DNA of 16,401 nucleotides from Chloroflexota bacterium (GCA_021812735.1 JAKAMV010000123.1:1-16401), one strand, 5' to 3'. Positions 1-6,534 are shown, counted from the stretch's first letter. The notes: generated by a model from the sequence alone, not told the origin. Translations and numbers: made by a program.

Positions 1-1079
1 GGCCGACCGGCCGGCCAGTCGGGCCCGTGGGTCGCGGAGGCGGCCATGGCCTGCCCGGGCGCCGCGGGCGCCGGTTCTGCGGGCGGCGCCGCGGTTGCGA
101 CGGGATCGGCGATGGGCGGCGTCGGCTTGGGCGCGGGCTCGGCGGCGAAGGGGGCCTGGACCGCCGGTGTCGCCGGTGCATGCCAGTTCGGGCCGGTCGG
201 CGGGGTGGCTGCCCCGGAGGCGGCCATCTGCGCCCGGACCTCGCTGTCGCGGGCGGCGCACCGGACCTCGAGCCGGATCATCAGCACCGCCAGCAGGATC
301 GTGCCGACGGCCACCATGACGGCCACCACGACGCCGAGCCAGAAGCCCTGGTCGAGGACGTCGCCGAAGGTCTTGACCACCGCGTCCAGGTCGCCGGCCT
401 GGAACTGCGGGATCAGCGCCCGGGCACCGGCCCACGTGATGGCCCAGCCGCCGATCGCGCTGACGAAGTACGACCCGACCAGCCCGATCCACGCTGCGAG
501 CACCATGAGCGCGCCGCCGCCCTCGGGGTCGACCCGGTACAGGAGGTCCTGGAGCATGCCGGGCACCTCGATCAGGTTCCAGACGGGGATCAGCGCGTAG
601 ACGAACACGCGGACCGGGCTGCGCGACGGCGCTCCGCCGCCGAGCAGCGGGACGTTGCGCGTGACGAGGCCCAGCCAGCCCGCGAAGCAGAGGAGGGCGA
701 GCAGCGTGAGGCCGAAGCGCAGCAGCGAGAGCAGCCCGAGCTGGACGGACTGGGTCACCAGGGCCTGGTCGACGGCGTCGCGGCCCGCGGTCAGGGCATC
801 CACGAACGCCTGCCGCATCGCCGGGTAGTCCGCAGCCTGGAGCCGCAGGACCACGATGCCGAGGATCGCCACGGCTGCCAGGAGCGCCACCGTGACGAGC
901 GCCAACGGCCACGAGCTCACGTAGCTCCGGACGCTCCGCTCGAGGGCCGCGCTCTCGGCCCGCAGGTCGAGGCCGGGCGCGTCCATGGCGCCGGAGCGGG
1001 GCGCGGCGCAGTGGTAGCACAGGTCGTCGCGGCGGCGGTTGATCGACCTGCAGGCGTCACAGACCCAGACGTCGTTCAC
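1..1079 (-). CDS. RanBP2-type zinc finger plus DUF4328-like membrane protein (3' end outside window)
   Basis: The frame is open for 359 codons from a GTG at 1079 to the left edge, so the C-terminus is missing. Residues 5-24 match the RanBP2-type zinc finger spacing exactly: W-x-C-x2-C-x3-N-x6-C-x2-C, with W5, C7, C10, N14, C21 and C24. Hydrophobic segments lie near residues 57-79, 112-138, 155-172, 190-217 and 245-270. The middle part (about 105-220) resembles DUF4328: a Trp-bearing helix, then an Asn, a short loop with R-x-P, and an IPVWNL motif at 164-169. From about 285 onward it is a Pro/Ala-rich tail. Such proteins have no established function; the zinc finger probably binds protein or nucleic acid on the cytoplasmic side (inference). 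It diverges from the gene at 1179 across 99 bp. A TAGCAT element 7 bases before the GTG suggests a leaderless transcript and supports this start. I am sure of the CDS, and fairly sure of the DUF4328 assignment. Confidence 0.8.
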   Translation of the reverse strand, partial: MNDVWVCDACRSINRRRDDLCYHCAAPRSGAMDAPGLDLRAESAALERSVRSYVSSWPLALVTVALLAAVAILGIVVLRLQAADYPAMRQAFVDALTAGRDAVDQALVTQSVQLGLLSLLRFGLTLLALLCFAGWLGLVTRNVPLLGGGAPSRSPVRVFVYALIPVWNLIEVPGMLQDLLYRVDPEGGGALMVLAAWIGLVGSYFVSAIGGWAITWAGARALIPQFQAGDLDAVVKTFGDVLDQGFWLGVVVAVMVAVGTILLAVLMIRLEVRCAARDSEVRAQMAASGAATPPTGPNWHAPATPAVQAPFAAEPAPKPTPPIADPVATAAPPAEPAPAAPGQAMAASATHGPDWPAGR

Positions 1080-1086
1080 GAGGCGA

Positions 1087-1092
1087 ATGCTA
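1087..1092 (-). promoter_or_regulatory. Candidate -10 element (TAGCAT) for the zinc-finger membrane gene
   Basis: Read on the minus strand, TAGCAT lies 7 bases before the GTG at 1079. That places the predicted transcription start at or next to the start codon, and no Shine-Dalgarno sequence is visible. It is one of several similar sites in the window. No clear -35 box is seen. Confidence 0.45.
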
Positions 1093-1166
1093 GGGGCTCG
1101 CGACCCACCATGGAAGATCGGATGGGATCGGCGCGCGGTCGGGCCGGGCACGGCGGCCGCAGACGG

Positions 1167-1172
1167 TACAGT
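1167..1172 (+). promoter_or_regulatory. Candidate -10 element (TACAGT) for the operon starting at 1179
   Basis: TACAGT sits 6 bases before the GTG at 1179, in the 99-bp gap between divergent genes. There is no Shine-Dalgarno sequence before the GTG, which fits a leaderless mRNA. If correct, it could drive the whole run of genes from 1179 to 5828. No clear -35 match is seen. Confidence 0.45.
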
Positions 1173-1178
1173 GGCGCC

Positions 1179-1613
1179 GTGACCCCCCCGCAGACGCCCC
1201 GGCACCGGCAGCCGGTCGAGTACAAGGGCGAGCCGCTCGAAGCGGCCCGTGGCCCCGGCCTCGGCTGCTTCTGGCTCCAGATGGTCCTGTTGGTGGTGCT
1301 CATCGTCCTGACGCCGATGTCGGCGATGGCGTGGGACTGGCCGGTGTGGGCCACCGCCATCCTGTTCGTGGCGATGCTGCTCCTGCTGCTGCTGAGCGGG
1401 CAGACGATGATCTTCCTGCTGCGGATCGTGGCCGCCGGGCGCGAGGAGGGTCGCCGCCGCCCGCTCGCGAGCACCACGCCGACCGTCGGCCAGCTCGAGG
1501 ACGCAGCTCCGTCACCGGGCGAGTCCACCGACGTCATGGACGCGGCCGACGCGGCGGCCGGCACGGGTGGCGCCCGCGATGCCGGGAGCTCCCCGCCGGG
1601 CATGCGACAATAG
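1179..1613 (+). CDS. Small two-helix membrane protein, unknown function
   Basis: This encodes 144 residues from a GTG at 1179. Open frame continues far upstream in the same phase, but that part is Arg/Gly-rich, runs antisense to the zinc-finger gene and is not credible coding. Residues 1-27 are hydrophilic. Two hydrophobic segments follow, at about 31-51 (GCFWLQMVLL onward) and 56-86, and then a cytoplasmic-looking tail with an arginine patch (88-94) and an acidic, Ala/Gly/Ser-rich end. The start is supported by the TACAGT element 6 bases upstream. I do not recognise a family. It heads a run of closely spaced plus-strand genes (38 bp to the next), so it may be co-transcribed with the pyr genes. 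Coding is supported by phase, GC3 pattern and the two clear helices. Confidence 0.7.
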   Translation: MTPPQTPRHRQPVEYKGEPLEAARGPGLGCFWLQMVLLVVLIVLTPMSAMAWDWPVWATAILFVAMLLLLLLSGQTMIFLLRIVAAGREEGRRRPLASTTPTVGQLEDAAPSPGESTDVMDAADAAAGTGGARDAGSSPPGMRQ

Positions 1614-1651
1614 GCCCTCGACCACAGCGCCAGCGGAGGCCCGTTTCGTTC

Positions 1652-1978
1652 GTGCCCGTCCTCGCCACCTACTTCTCCGTTCGCCGCGGCCGGGACCCGT
1701 TCTTCAAGTTCTTCATGAAGACGTTGTTCCCGCGCCAGGTGAAGGAGTACGAGGAGAAGTTCGGGATCAAGTTCCTGGGCTGGTACAACGTCGCCCACGG
1801 CTGGGACTTCGACAACGTCATCATGTTCGACCTGCCCGACTACGCGACCCTGGACAAGCTGGAGGCCGACGAGGCCGCCCGCGCACTGGGCCATCGCGCG
1901 GGCGAGTGGATGTTCGAGCGGCACCACTCGATGTTCCTCCGAGAGCGGCTCGGACCGGACCTCGAGTACCACGGGTAG
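1652..1978 (+). CDS. Small conserved-looking protein, possible dimeric alpha/beta-barrel fold
   Basis: This encodes 108 residues from a GTG at 1652; the in-phase sequence upstream belongs to a shadow of the previous gene. A GGAGG lies 12 bases before the GTG, farther than usual. The protein is rich in aromatics and charge. It begins with a hydrophobic strand (VLATYFSV), then a helix with FFKFF and RQVKEYEEKFG (29-38), then strand-like stretches FLGWYNVA (41-48) and NVIMFDLPDY (55-64), and two further helices ending with HHSMFLRERLG (91-101). This strand-helix-strand-strand-helix order suits the ferredoxin-like dimeric barrel fold seen in NIPSNAP/EthD/Dabb-type proteins. That fold assignment is inference and no catalytic motif is recognised. 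It lies 38 bp after the previous gene and 13 bp before the next, in the presumed pyr operon. Confidence 0.7.
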   Translation: MPVLATYFSVRRGRDPFFKFFMKTLFPRQVKEYEEKFGIKFLGWYNVAHGWDFDNVIMFDLPDYATLDKLEADEAARALGHRAGEWMFERHHSMFLRERLGPDLEYHG

Positions 1979-1991
1979 AGGAGGCGGAACG

Positions 1992-2909
1992 ATGGACGTG
2001 AGCCGCAACGACACGCTGAGTGCGCTCGCCAACGACGCCGCCCTCGAACGGACGGCCTTCCTGGTCGAGGCCACCGATCAGCTCCGCAAGTTCCTGGACC
2101 GAAATGCGGACCGGATCAAGGAGCTGGGCGGCCTCACGCTGATCGACGAGGACCCCGACTACCTCTCGATCGCCCCCGACGGGACCTTCCGCGTGCGCAG
2201 CCGCTACGAGGACCCGGACACGGGCGAGTGGGTGTCGGAGACGGAGGTCGTCGATTCGCCGGCCGAGCTCGTCGAGCTCTACAACCCGGCCGAGGTCTAC
2301 ACCGCGTTCGCGGAGGCCGCCCGCGAGGCCGCTGGCTTCGAGCCAGAGCCCACGGCCGCGGGCGAGCTGCTGGCCACCGCGGGCATCGCGCCCGAGGAGA
2401 CGTTCGCGCTCGACACCGACGACGACGGGTACGCCGGCGCCGCCGACACCTGGGCTGCGGGCCGGGCACCCGTCCTCGAGGCCGAGGACGAGGAGTCCGC
2501 CGCGCTTGCGCTCTACAACCTGGCCCTCGACTTCCAGGAGAAGAGCCAGCAGAACGAGGCCGCCCTGCTCGAGCAGTTCGAGGAGGCGGTCGGCAAGCTC
2601 ACCGCCCTGGTGGGCGACCTGGTGATCGTGGACGACGAGGACGAGCGCCTCATCCTGGGCTCCTCGGGCCGGTTCCGCGCCGAGGTCCTGCCCGAGGACG
2701 CCGACGGGTCCTGGCGCGAGCTCACCGCCCCCGACGACGTCGTCGAGTTCTACGACCCCACCGACGTCTTCGGCGACCTCGCCGACTCGCTCGCCGAGGC
2801 CTACCCGTCCGTCGCGCCCGAGACAGCCGATGACGAAGAGGGCGACGAGGGCGAGGGCGAGGACGACGACGAGGGCGAGGGCGACGACGAGGAGGGCAAG
2901 GACCTCTAG
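1992..2909 (+). CDS. Acidic protein with an internally duplicated domain, unknown function
   Basis: This encodes 305 residues from an ATG at 1992 with a strong GAGGAGG ribosome site that begins at the previous gene's stop codon. There is no signal peptide or membrane helix. Two similar segments are visible, at about residues 31-114 and 192-272. Each has a helix, a strand motif (LTLIDEDPDYLSIAPDGTFR in copy 1, LVIVDDEDERLILGSSGRFR in copy 2), a G-x-W element, and an ending of the type (L/V)VE(L/F)Y(N/D)P(A/T)(E/D)V followed by an acidic helix. They are joined by a linker of about 75 residues that includes DTDDDGYAGA. The tail (279-305) is almost entirely Asp, Glu and Gly. I do not recognise the family. 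The composition suggests a cytoplasmic binding or chaperone-like role, but that is only inference. The pyrK gene starts 21 bp downstream. Confidence 0.75.
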   Translation: MDVSRNDTLSALANDAALERTAFLVEATDQLRKFLDRNADRIKELGGLTLIDEDPDYLSIAPDGTFRVRSRYEDPDTGEWVSETEVVDSPAELVELYNPAEVYTAFAEAAREAAGFEPEPTAAGELLATAGIAPEETFALDTDDDGYAGAADTWAAGRAPVLEAEDEESAALALYNLALDFQEKSQQNEAALLEQFEEAVGKLTALVGDLVIVDDEDERLILGSSGRFRAEVLPEDADGSWRELTAPDDVVEFYDPTDVFGDLADSLAEAYPSVAPETADDEEGDEGEGEDDDEGEGDDEEGKDL

Positions 2910-2930
2910 GCCCGGCCGTCCGCCCCCGCC

Positions 2931-3803
2931 GTGCGCGCCCTCGGCGCCGAGCTCGTCGAACGCCGGGAGATCGGCCCCGGACAGTGGCTGCTCGCATGGC
3001 ACGCCCCGGCTGTCGCGAGCGGGGCGCGGGCCGGGCAGGCGGTGCACGTCCGCACGGTCGAGGCCGGCGGGATGCCGCTCCGGCGGCCGTACCCGATCGC
3101 GACGGCCGATGCCACGCTGGGCACGCTCACGATCCAGGCGGCGGGACACGCCGAGGCATCGGGGAGCTCGCCGCCGGCCTGGGCCGCAGCGCTGCGGACC
3201 GGCGACCGGATGGACCTGGCCGGCCCGTTCGGCCGCCCGCTCGAGGTGGACCCGCGATCGCGTCACCTGCTCGTGGTGGCCGACGGCCCGTCGATCGCCG
3301 CAGTCCGGCTGCTGCTCGACGAGGCCGTGCGCGACGGCCGATCAGTGGTCCTGCTCCACGGCGCACCGACCGCCGCCTCCGTGTACCCCTCGAGCCTGCT
3401 CCCCGACGAAGTGGAGTACGTCGTGGCGACCGAGGACGGCTCGCTCGGGCACCGCGGGTCGGTGACGGATCTGCTGCTGGAGTACGAGGCGTGGGCCGAC
3501 CAGGCATTCGCCGCGGGTCCCACCGCCCTGCTCGGCGCCATGGCGGCGCTTGCGACGGGACGCCGCCAGCGGCTGGGCGTCGCGACCCTCGGGCGGAAGC
3601 GCGGCGCCGGCCGGCCCGTCCCGCCCGGCTCGCCCGAGGCGCGGCGCAAGGCGTGGCTGCAGGTGGTGCTCCTCCAGAGGGTGGGCTGCGCCGCCGGGAC
3701 CTGCCTCGGGTGCGCGATCAACGGCGTCAACGGCTCTGTCCGGGTGTGCCGCGAGGGCCCGTCCTTCGCCGCCGACGAGATCGACTGGGAGCGTGCATCG
3801 TGA
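2931..3803 (+). CDS. pyrK: Dihydroorotate dehydrogenase B electron-transfer subunit (PyrK)
   Basis: PyrK passes electrons from the FMN of PyrD through a [2Fe-2S] cluster and FAD to NAD+. The 290-residue product has the expected order. An N-terminal ferredoxin-reductase-like beta barrel carries the FAD-binding RRPYPIA (51-57). A nucleotide-binding part has LLVVADGPSIAAVRLLL (113-129) and AAGP (194-197). The C-terminal cluster site is C253-x4-C258-x2-C261-x11-C273, followed by the typical REGPSFAADEI. One oddity is a basic Arg/Pro-rich stretch of about 20 residues (221-240) just before the cluster site, where family members usually run straight into the Cys motif. The start is a GTG with no good Shine-Dalgarno sequence, 21 bp after the preceding stop. 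The stop overlaps the next gene by 4 bp (GTGA). Cytoplasmic; it should pair with the pyrD gene at 4513. Confidence 0.88.
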   Translation: MRALGAELVERREIGPGQWLLAWHAPAVASGARAGQAVHVRTVEAGGMPLRRPYPIATADATLGTLTIQAAGHAEASGSSPPAWAAALRTGDRMDLAGPFGRPLEVDPRSRHLLVVADGPSIAAVRLLLDEAVRDGRSVVLLHGAPTAASVYPSSLLPDEVEYVVATEDGSLGHRGSVTDLLLEYEAWADQAFAAGPTALLGAMAALATGRRQRLGVATLGRKRGAGRPVPPGSPEARRKAWLQVVLLQRVGCAAGTCLGCAINGVNGSVRVCREGPSFAADEIDWERAS

Positions 3804-4516
3804 GCCTGGCCGCATGGCGCAGGCCACCCGTTGAGTCCTTCGCGGCAAGCGGCGGCGTGCTGGCCTTCGTCCTCATCGCGTTGGGCTGCGTCGCGGCTGC
3901 GATCGGCTACACCGGCGCGGCCGGCGAGCCGTACAGCCCGCTGAACCACTGGATCAGCGAGCTCGGCCAGGAGGGCGTGTCGGCGCGGGCGTCCGTGTTC
4001 AACGGCTGCCTGGTGCTCGGCGGCCTGGCCTTCGTGGAGTTCGTCGCCGGACTGTGGCGCAGCAGCCCGTCCCGGCTCCGCTGGGCGTTCGGGCCCGTGG
4101 GCGTCCTGGCGGGGATCGGCGGCGCGCTGGTGGGGGTCTTCCCGATGAACCACCCGGTCCAGCACGTCGCCGCCGCGTCCACGTTCTTCAACCTCGGCTG
4201 GCTCTTCGTCCTGCTCGCCTCCGCCTCGTTCGTCCGGGCGCACGAGCCGCGCCACCCGGCCTGGCTCGCCGCCGTGGGCGGCGCGTCCGTCGTGGCGTTC
4301 CTCGCCTTCCTCGTCTCGCTCCGGGCCGACGCGTTCGCCCGGGGCCGGATGGCGTCATCGGGACCGATCACCGGTCGACCCGATGTGTGGATCGCACCCG
4401 TCCTCGAGTGGGCCACCCTGATCTCGATCATGGTCTGGGTGCTGCTGACGTCGCTCGCGTGGTGGCGCGAGCTGCGGCGCGAGCTGCGGCGAGAGGCCGC
4501 GGGAGCGGGCCGGTGA
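3800..4516 (+). CDS. DUF998 family membrane protein
   Basis: This encodes 238 residues from a GTG at 3800 that overlaps the pyrK stop by 4 bp. A GGGAG sits 8 bases before the start. About six transmembrane helices are visible, near residues 17-38, 66-86, 95-115, 124-145, 154-174 and 197-220. The motif YSPLNHWISELG (45-56) in the first extramembrane loop, the GVFPMNHPVQH stretch (112-122) and the helix layout match DUF998, a widespread integral membrane family of unknown function. The C-terminus is very basic (RELRRELRREAAGAGR). Its stop overlaps the pyrD start by 4 bp, so it is translationally coupled on both sides. Position between pyrK and pyrD suggests a link with dihydroorotate oxidation or with membrane placement of the enzyme, but nothing in the protein shows a redox cofactor site. 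Family call fairly sure; role unknown. Confidence 0.82.
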   Translation: MSLAAWRRPPVESFAASGGVLAFVLIALGCVAAAIGYTGAAGEPYSPLNHWISELGQEGVSARASVFNGCLVLGGLAFVEFVAGLWRSSPSRLRWAFGPVGVLAGIGGALVGVFPMNHPVQHVAAASTFFNLGWLFVLLASASFVRAHEPRHPAWLAAVGGASVVAFLAFLVSLRADAFARGRMASSGPITGRPDVWIAPVLEWATLISIMVWVLLTSLAWWRELRRELRREAAGAGR

Positions 4517-5697
4517 AGGCGAAGCGCAAGGGCGTTGCGGCCAACTCCAAGCGCACGCCCACCGTCCGGCGGATCAAGCCCGCCATCACGCCGGTGGCGA
4601 GGCCGCAGACGCAGGCATCGGTGGCGAGGCCGAGGGCGCCGACGGGCGTCCGGGCCACTGTCGCGGCGCCCGCCGGACAGCCGGCATCCGCCGCCCCGCG
4701 CGCCACGTCGTCCCCCGCCCTGGACGCGATCGGCGGCCGGCCCGTGGCGCTCGCCGTCGACCTCGGCCGGGATCTGCTGCTCCCGAACCCGGTGATCGCG
4801 GCGTCCGGGCCGTTCGGCTACGGCGTGGAGGTGGCCGACCAGGTGGACCTCCCGCGCCTGGGCGGCCTTGTCACGCGGAGCACCTCGCTCAAGCCGCGCT
4901 CCGGGCAGCCGGGACCCCGCCTGGCCGAGATCCCGGCCGGCCTGCTGCTTGGGATCGGGGCCCAGAACCCGGGGCTGGACACGGTGCTGGAGCGCTACGC
5001 AGAGGTGTGGGCGCGCTGGCCGGCGCCGGTGGTCCTGTCGCTGTGCGCGGACACGGCGGGCGAGCTCGGCGAGGCGGTGCGGCGGCTGGACGGCGTGCGT
5101 GGGATCGCGGGCGTCGAGCTCAACCTCTCGTGCGGGTCCGGGCGGGGAGGGACCGTGCCCGCCCTCGACGCCGACGCGGCAGCGGCCTGGGTGGGCGCGG
5201 CGCGGCGCGCCACGGACCTGCCGGTGATCACGAAGCTCACGGCGCAGGCCGCGGACGTGCGTGCGGTCGCCCGGGCGGCCGAGGACGCCGGCGCCGACGC
5301 GATCGCCGCCATCAACACACTGCCGGGCCTCGTGCCCGCCGCCGACCGCAGCGGTCCGGCGCTGGGCTCCGCGTACGGCGGGATCTGCGGGCCGGCCCTC
5401 CGGCCGATCGCCCTCCGGGTCGTCTGGGAAGTGGCCCAGGCGGTGGCCGTGCCGGTCATCGGCGTGGGCGGTGTGGCCGGCGTGGACGACGTGCTGGACT
5501 TCCTGGCGGTGGGCGCCAGCGCGGTGGGCGTGGGGGTGGCCGCGATGGCGGACCCGATGTTGCCAGTGCGCCTGGCCGACGAGCTGGCCGACGCCTGCCG
5601 AGACCGCGGCGTCGGCGATGTGCGCGAGCTCGTCGGGACGGCCCTGCCTCGGCGCGCAGCGCCGCCGTCCACCCGCGGTGCGGAGTACGCTCGATGA
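4513..5697 (+). CDS. pyrD: Dihydroorotate dehydrogenase, class 1B catalytic subunit-like (PyrD), with basic N-terminal extension
   Basis: The protein should oxidise dihydroorotate to orotate with FMN, partnered by PyrK. From the GTG at 4513 it has 394 residues; family members have about 300-310. The catalytic TIM barrel begins near residue 79 (ALAVDLGRDLLLPNPVI). Recognisable sites are the loop GIGAQNPG (147-154), NLSC with the presumed catalytic Cys207 (204-207), TKLT (240-243), INTLPG (267-272), GGICGPALRPIALR (289-302) and IGVGGV (316-321). Several usual residues differ: Arg122 replaces the Lys of VTK, the CPN after NLS is C-G-S, the KLTPN-type motif is KLTAQ, and SGTFG is SGPFG. Residues 1-70 are Ala/Pro-rich with 14 Lys/Arg and no Asp or Glu. 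A GTG at 4744 would give a normal 317-residue enzyme, but the 4-bp overlap and GGGAG site favour 4513. The gene overlaps the next ORF by 4 bp (ATGA). Confidence 0.82.
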   Translation: MKAKRKGVAANSKRTPTVRRIKPAITPVARPQTQASVARPRAPTGVRATVAAPAGQPASAAPRATSSPALDAIGGRPVALAVDLGRDLLLPNPVIAASGPFGYGVEVADQVDLPRLGGLVTRSTSLKPRSGQPGPRLAEIPAGLLLGIGAQNPGLDTVLERYAEVWARWPAPVVLSLCADTAGELGEAVRRLDGVRGIAGVELNLSCGSGRGGTVPALDADAAAAWVGAARRATDLPVITKLTAQAADVRAVARAAEDAGADAIAAINTLPGLVPAADRSGPALGSAYGGICGPALRPIALRVVWEVAQAVAVPVIGVGGVAGVDDVLDFLAVGASAVGVGVAAMADPMLPVRLADELADACRDRGVGDVRELVGTALPRRAAPPSTRGAEYAR

Positions 5698-5828
5698 GCT
5701 TGCTGGCGGCGTGGTTGCTGGCCGTCGATCTGGCCACGGCGGCGCCGTGCGCCCACGACCGGGTCGTCGTCCCGCGCGGCTGGTGCCGCACCTGGGCCGG
5801 GGTGCTCGCCATCGCCGTGGCGCGGTAG
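5694..5828 (+). CDS. Putative 44-residue small protein coupled to pyrD
   Basis: An ATG at 5694 overlaps the pyrD stop by 4 bp (ATGA) and has GGAG at 5682-5685, 8 bases upstream. This is the same arrangement as the two previous junctions in the operon. The 44-residue product begins with a short hydrophobic helix (MSLLAAWLLAVDLATAA), then has Cys19 and Cys31, a VVVPRGW stretch, and a second hydrophobic end (AGVLAIAVAR). It could be a small membrane peptide. No family is recognised. The translation signals are good, but a product this short cannot be proved from sequence alone. Confidence 0.4.
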   Translation: MSLLAAWLLAVDLATAAPCAHDRVVVPRGWCRTWAGVLAIAVAR

Positions 5829-5923
5829 CGGCCGCGGGCCACGTCGTCACCGATGGGGCACATATCCGGCGGATCGCGGAGACCACGGCCCGCTTGCGCC
5901 CGCCGCGACCCGATCATCGGCGT

Positions 5924-5947
5924 AACGTCCGAGTGAACCCGGGCGTC
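5924..5947 (+). promoter_or_regulatory. Possible ECF-type promoter upstream of the sigma factor gene
   Basis: An AAC at 5924-5926 (context GTAACG) and a CGTC at 5944-5947 are separated by 17 bases. This resembles the AAC / CGTC -35 and -10 cores of many ECF sigma promoters. Transcription would then start at or near the ATG at 5953. If real, it suggests autoregulation. The match is short and the region is GC-rich, so chance is a serious alternative. Confidence 0.25.
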
Positions 5948-5952
5948 CCCGC

Positions 5953-6534
5953 ATGACTCCTGTACAGCGAGCGAGGGTGGACGAGTCGCACATGGACCCG
6001 GAGCGAGTCGAGCGGGCCCGGTCCGGCGACCCGTCGGCCTTCGAGGCGCTCGTGGAGCCGCGGGTGGGGCCGATGATGCGAACAGCGATGGCGATCCTGG
6101 ACAGCGAGGCCGACGCCCGCGATGCCGTGCAGGACGCGCTGGTGATGGCATGGCGCGAGCTGGCGGCCCTGCGCGACCCCGGGGCGTTCGACGTCTGGCT
6201 GCTGCGGATCCTGGTGAACCGGTGCAAGCGCCGGCTGCGCGGCACAGCGGCTCGGCGCGCGCGCGAGGTGTCGGTCGGCGCGGTGGCATCGACGCCGCGG
6301 GAGCCCGCCCGGCCGGACGGGGCGGCCGCATTGCTCGACCGTCGGGCGCTCGAGCGGGCGTTCGCGCGCCTTTCAGTGGACGAGCGGACGCTGCTGGTGC
6401 TGCACCACCTGGACGGGCGCTCGGTGGCGGAGATCGCCGCGGCGCTGAAGGTTCCCGTGGGCACCGCCAAGTCCAGGCTGTCCGCAGCCCGGCGCGCGCT
6501 CGAGAAGGCGCTGGGGCGGGAGGACGTGCGTTGA
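5953..6534 (+). CDS. ECF-family RNA polymerase sigma factor
   Basis: This encodes 193 residues with the two-domain ECF layout. Region 2 is at about 25-97, with DARDAVQDALVMAWRELAAL (54-73) and FDVWLLRILVNRCKRRLRG (79-97). Region 4 is at about 133-187, with the helix-turn-helix GRSVAEIAAALKVPVGTAKS (155-174) followed by a basic recognition helix end. A linker rich in Ala, Arg and Pro separates them. It directs RNA polymerase to a specific regulon. The ATG at 5953 is used here; an ATG at 5992 (MDPERVERARSGD) would start exactly at the conserved region and is a good alternative. The stop overlaps a TTG start of the putative anti-sigma gene by 4 bp, a usual arrangement for a sigma/anti-sigma pair. 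The ECF subgroup cannot be assigned from reading alone. Confidence 0.9.
   Translation: MTPVQRARVDESHMDPERVERARSGDPSAFEALVEPRVGPMMRTAMAILDSEADARDAVQDALVMAWRELAALRDPGAFDVWLLRILVNRCKRRLRGTAARRAREVSVGAVASTPREPARPDGAAALLDRRALERAFARLSVDERTLLVLHHLDGRSVAEIAAALKVPVGTAKSRLSAARRALEKALGREDVR

Noticed and set aside
27..1178. Long plus-strand open frame preceding the small membrane protein
   Set aside because: It is Arg/Gly/His-rich and antisense to a membrane protein with a perfect zinc finger and clear helices. Only the part from the GTG at 1179 looks like real protein.
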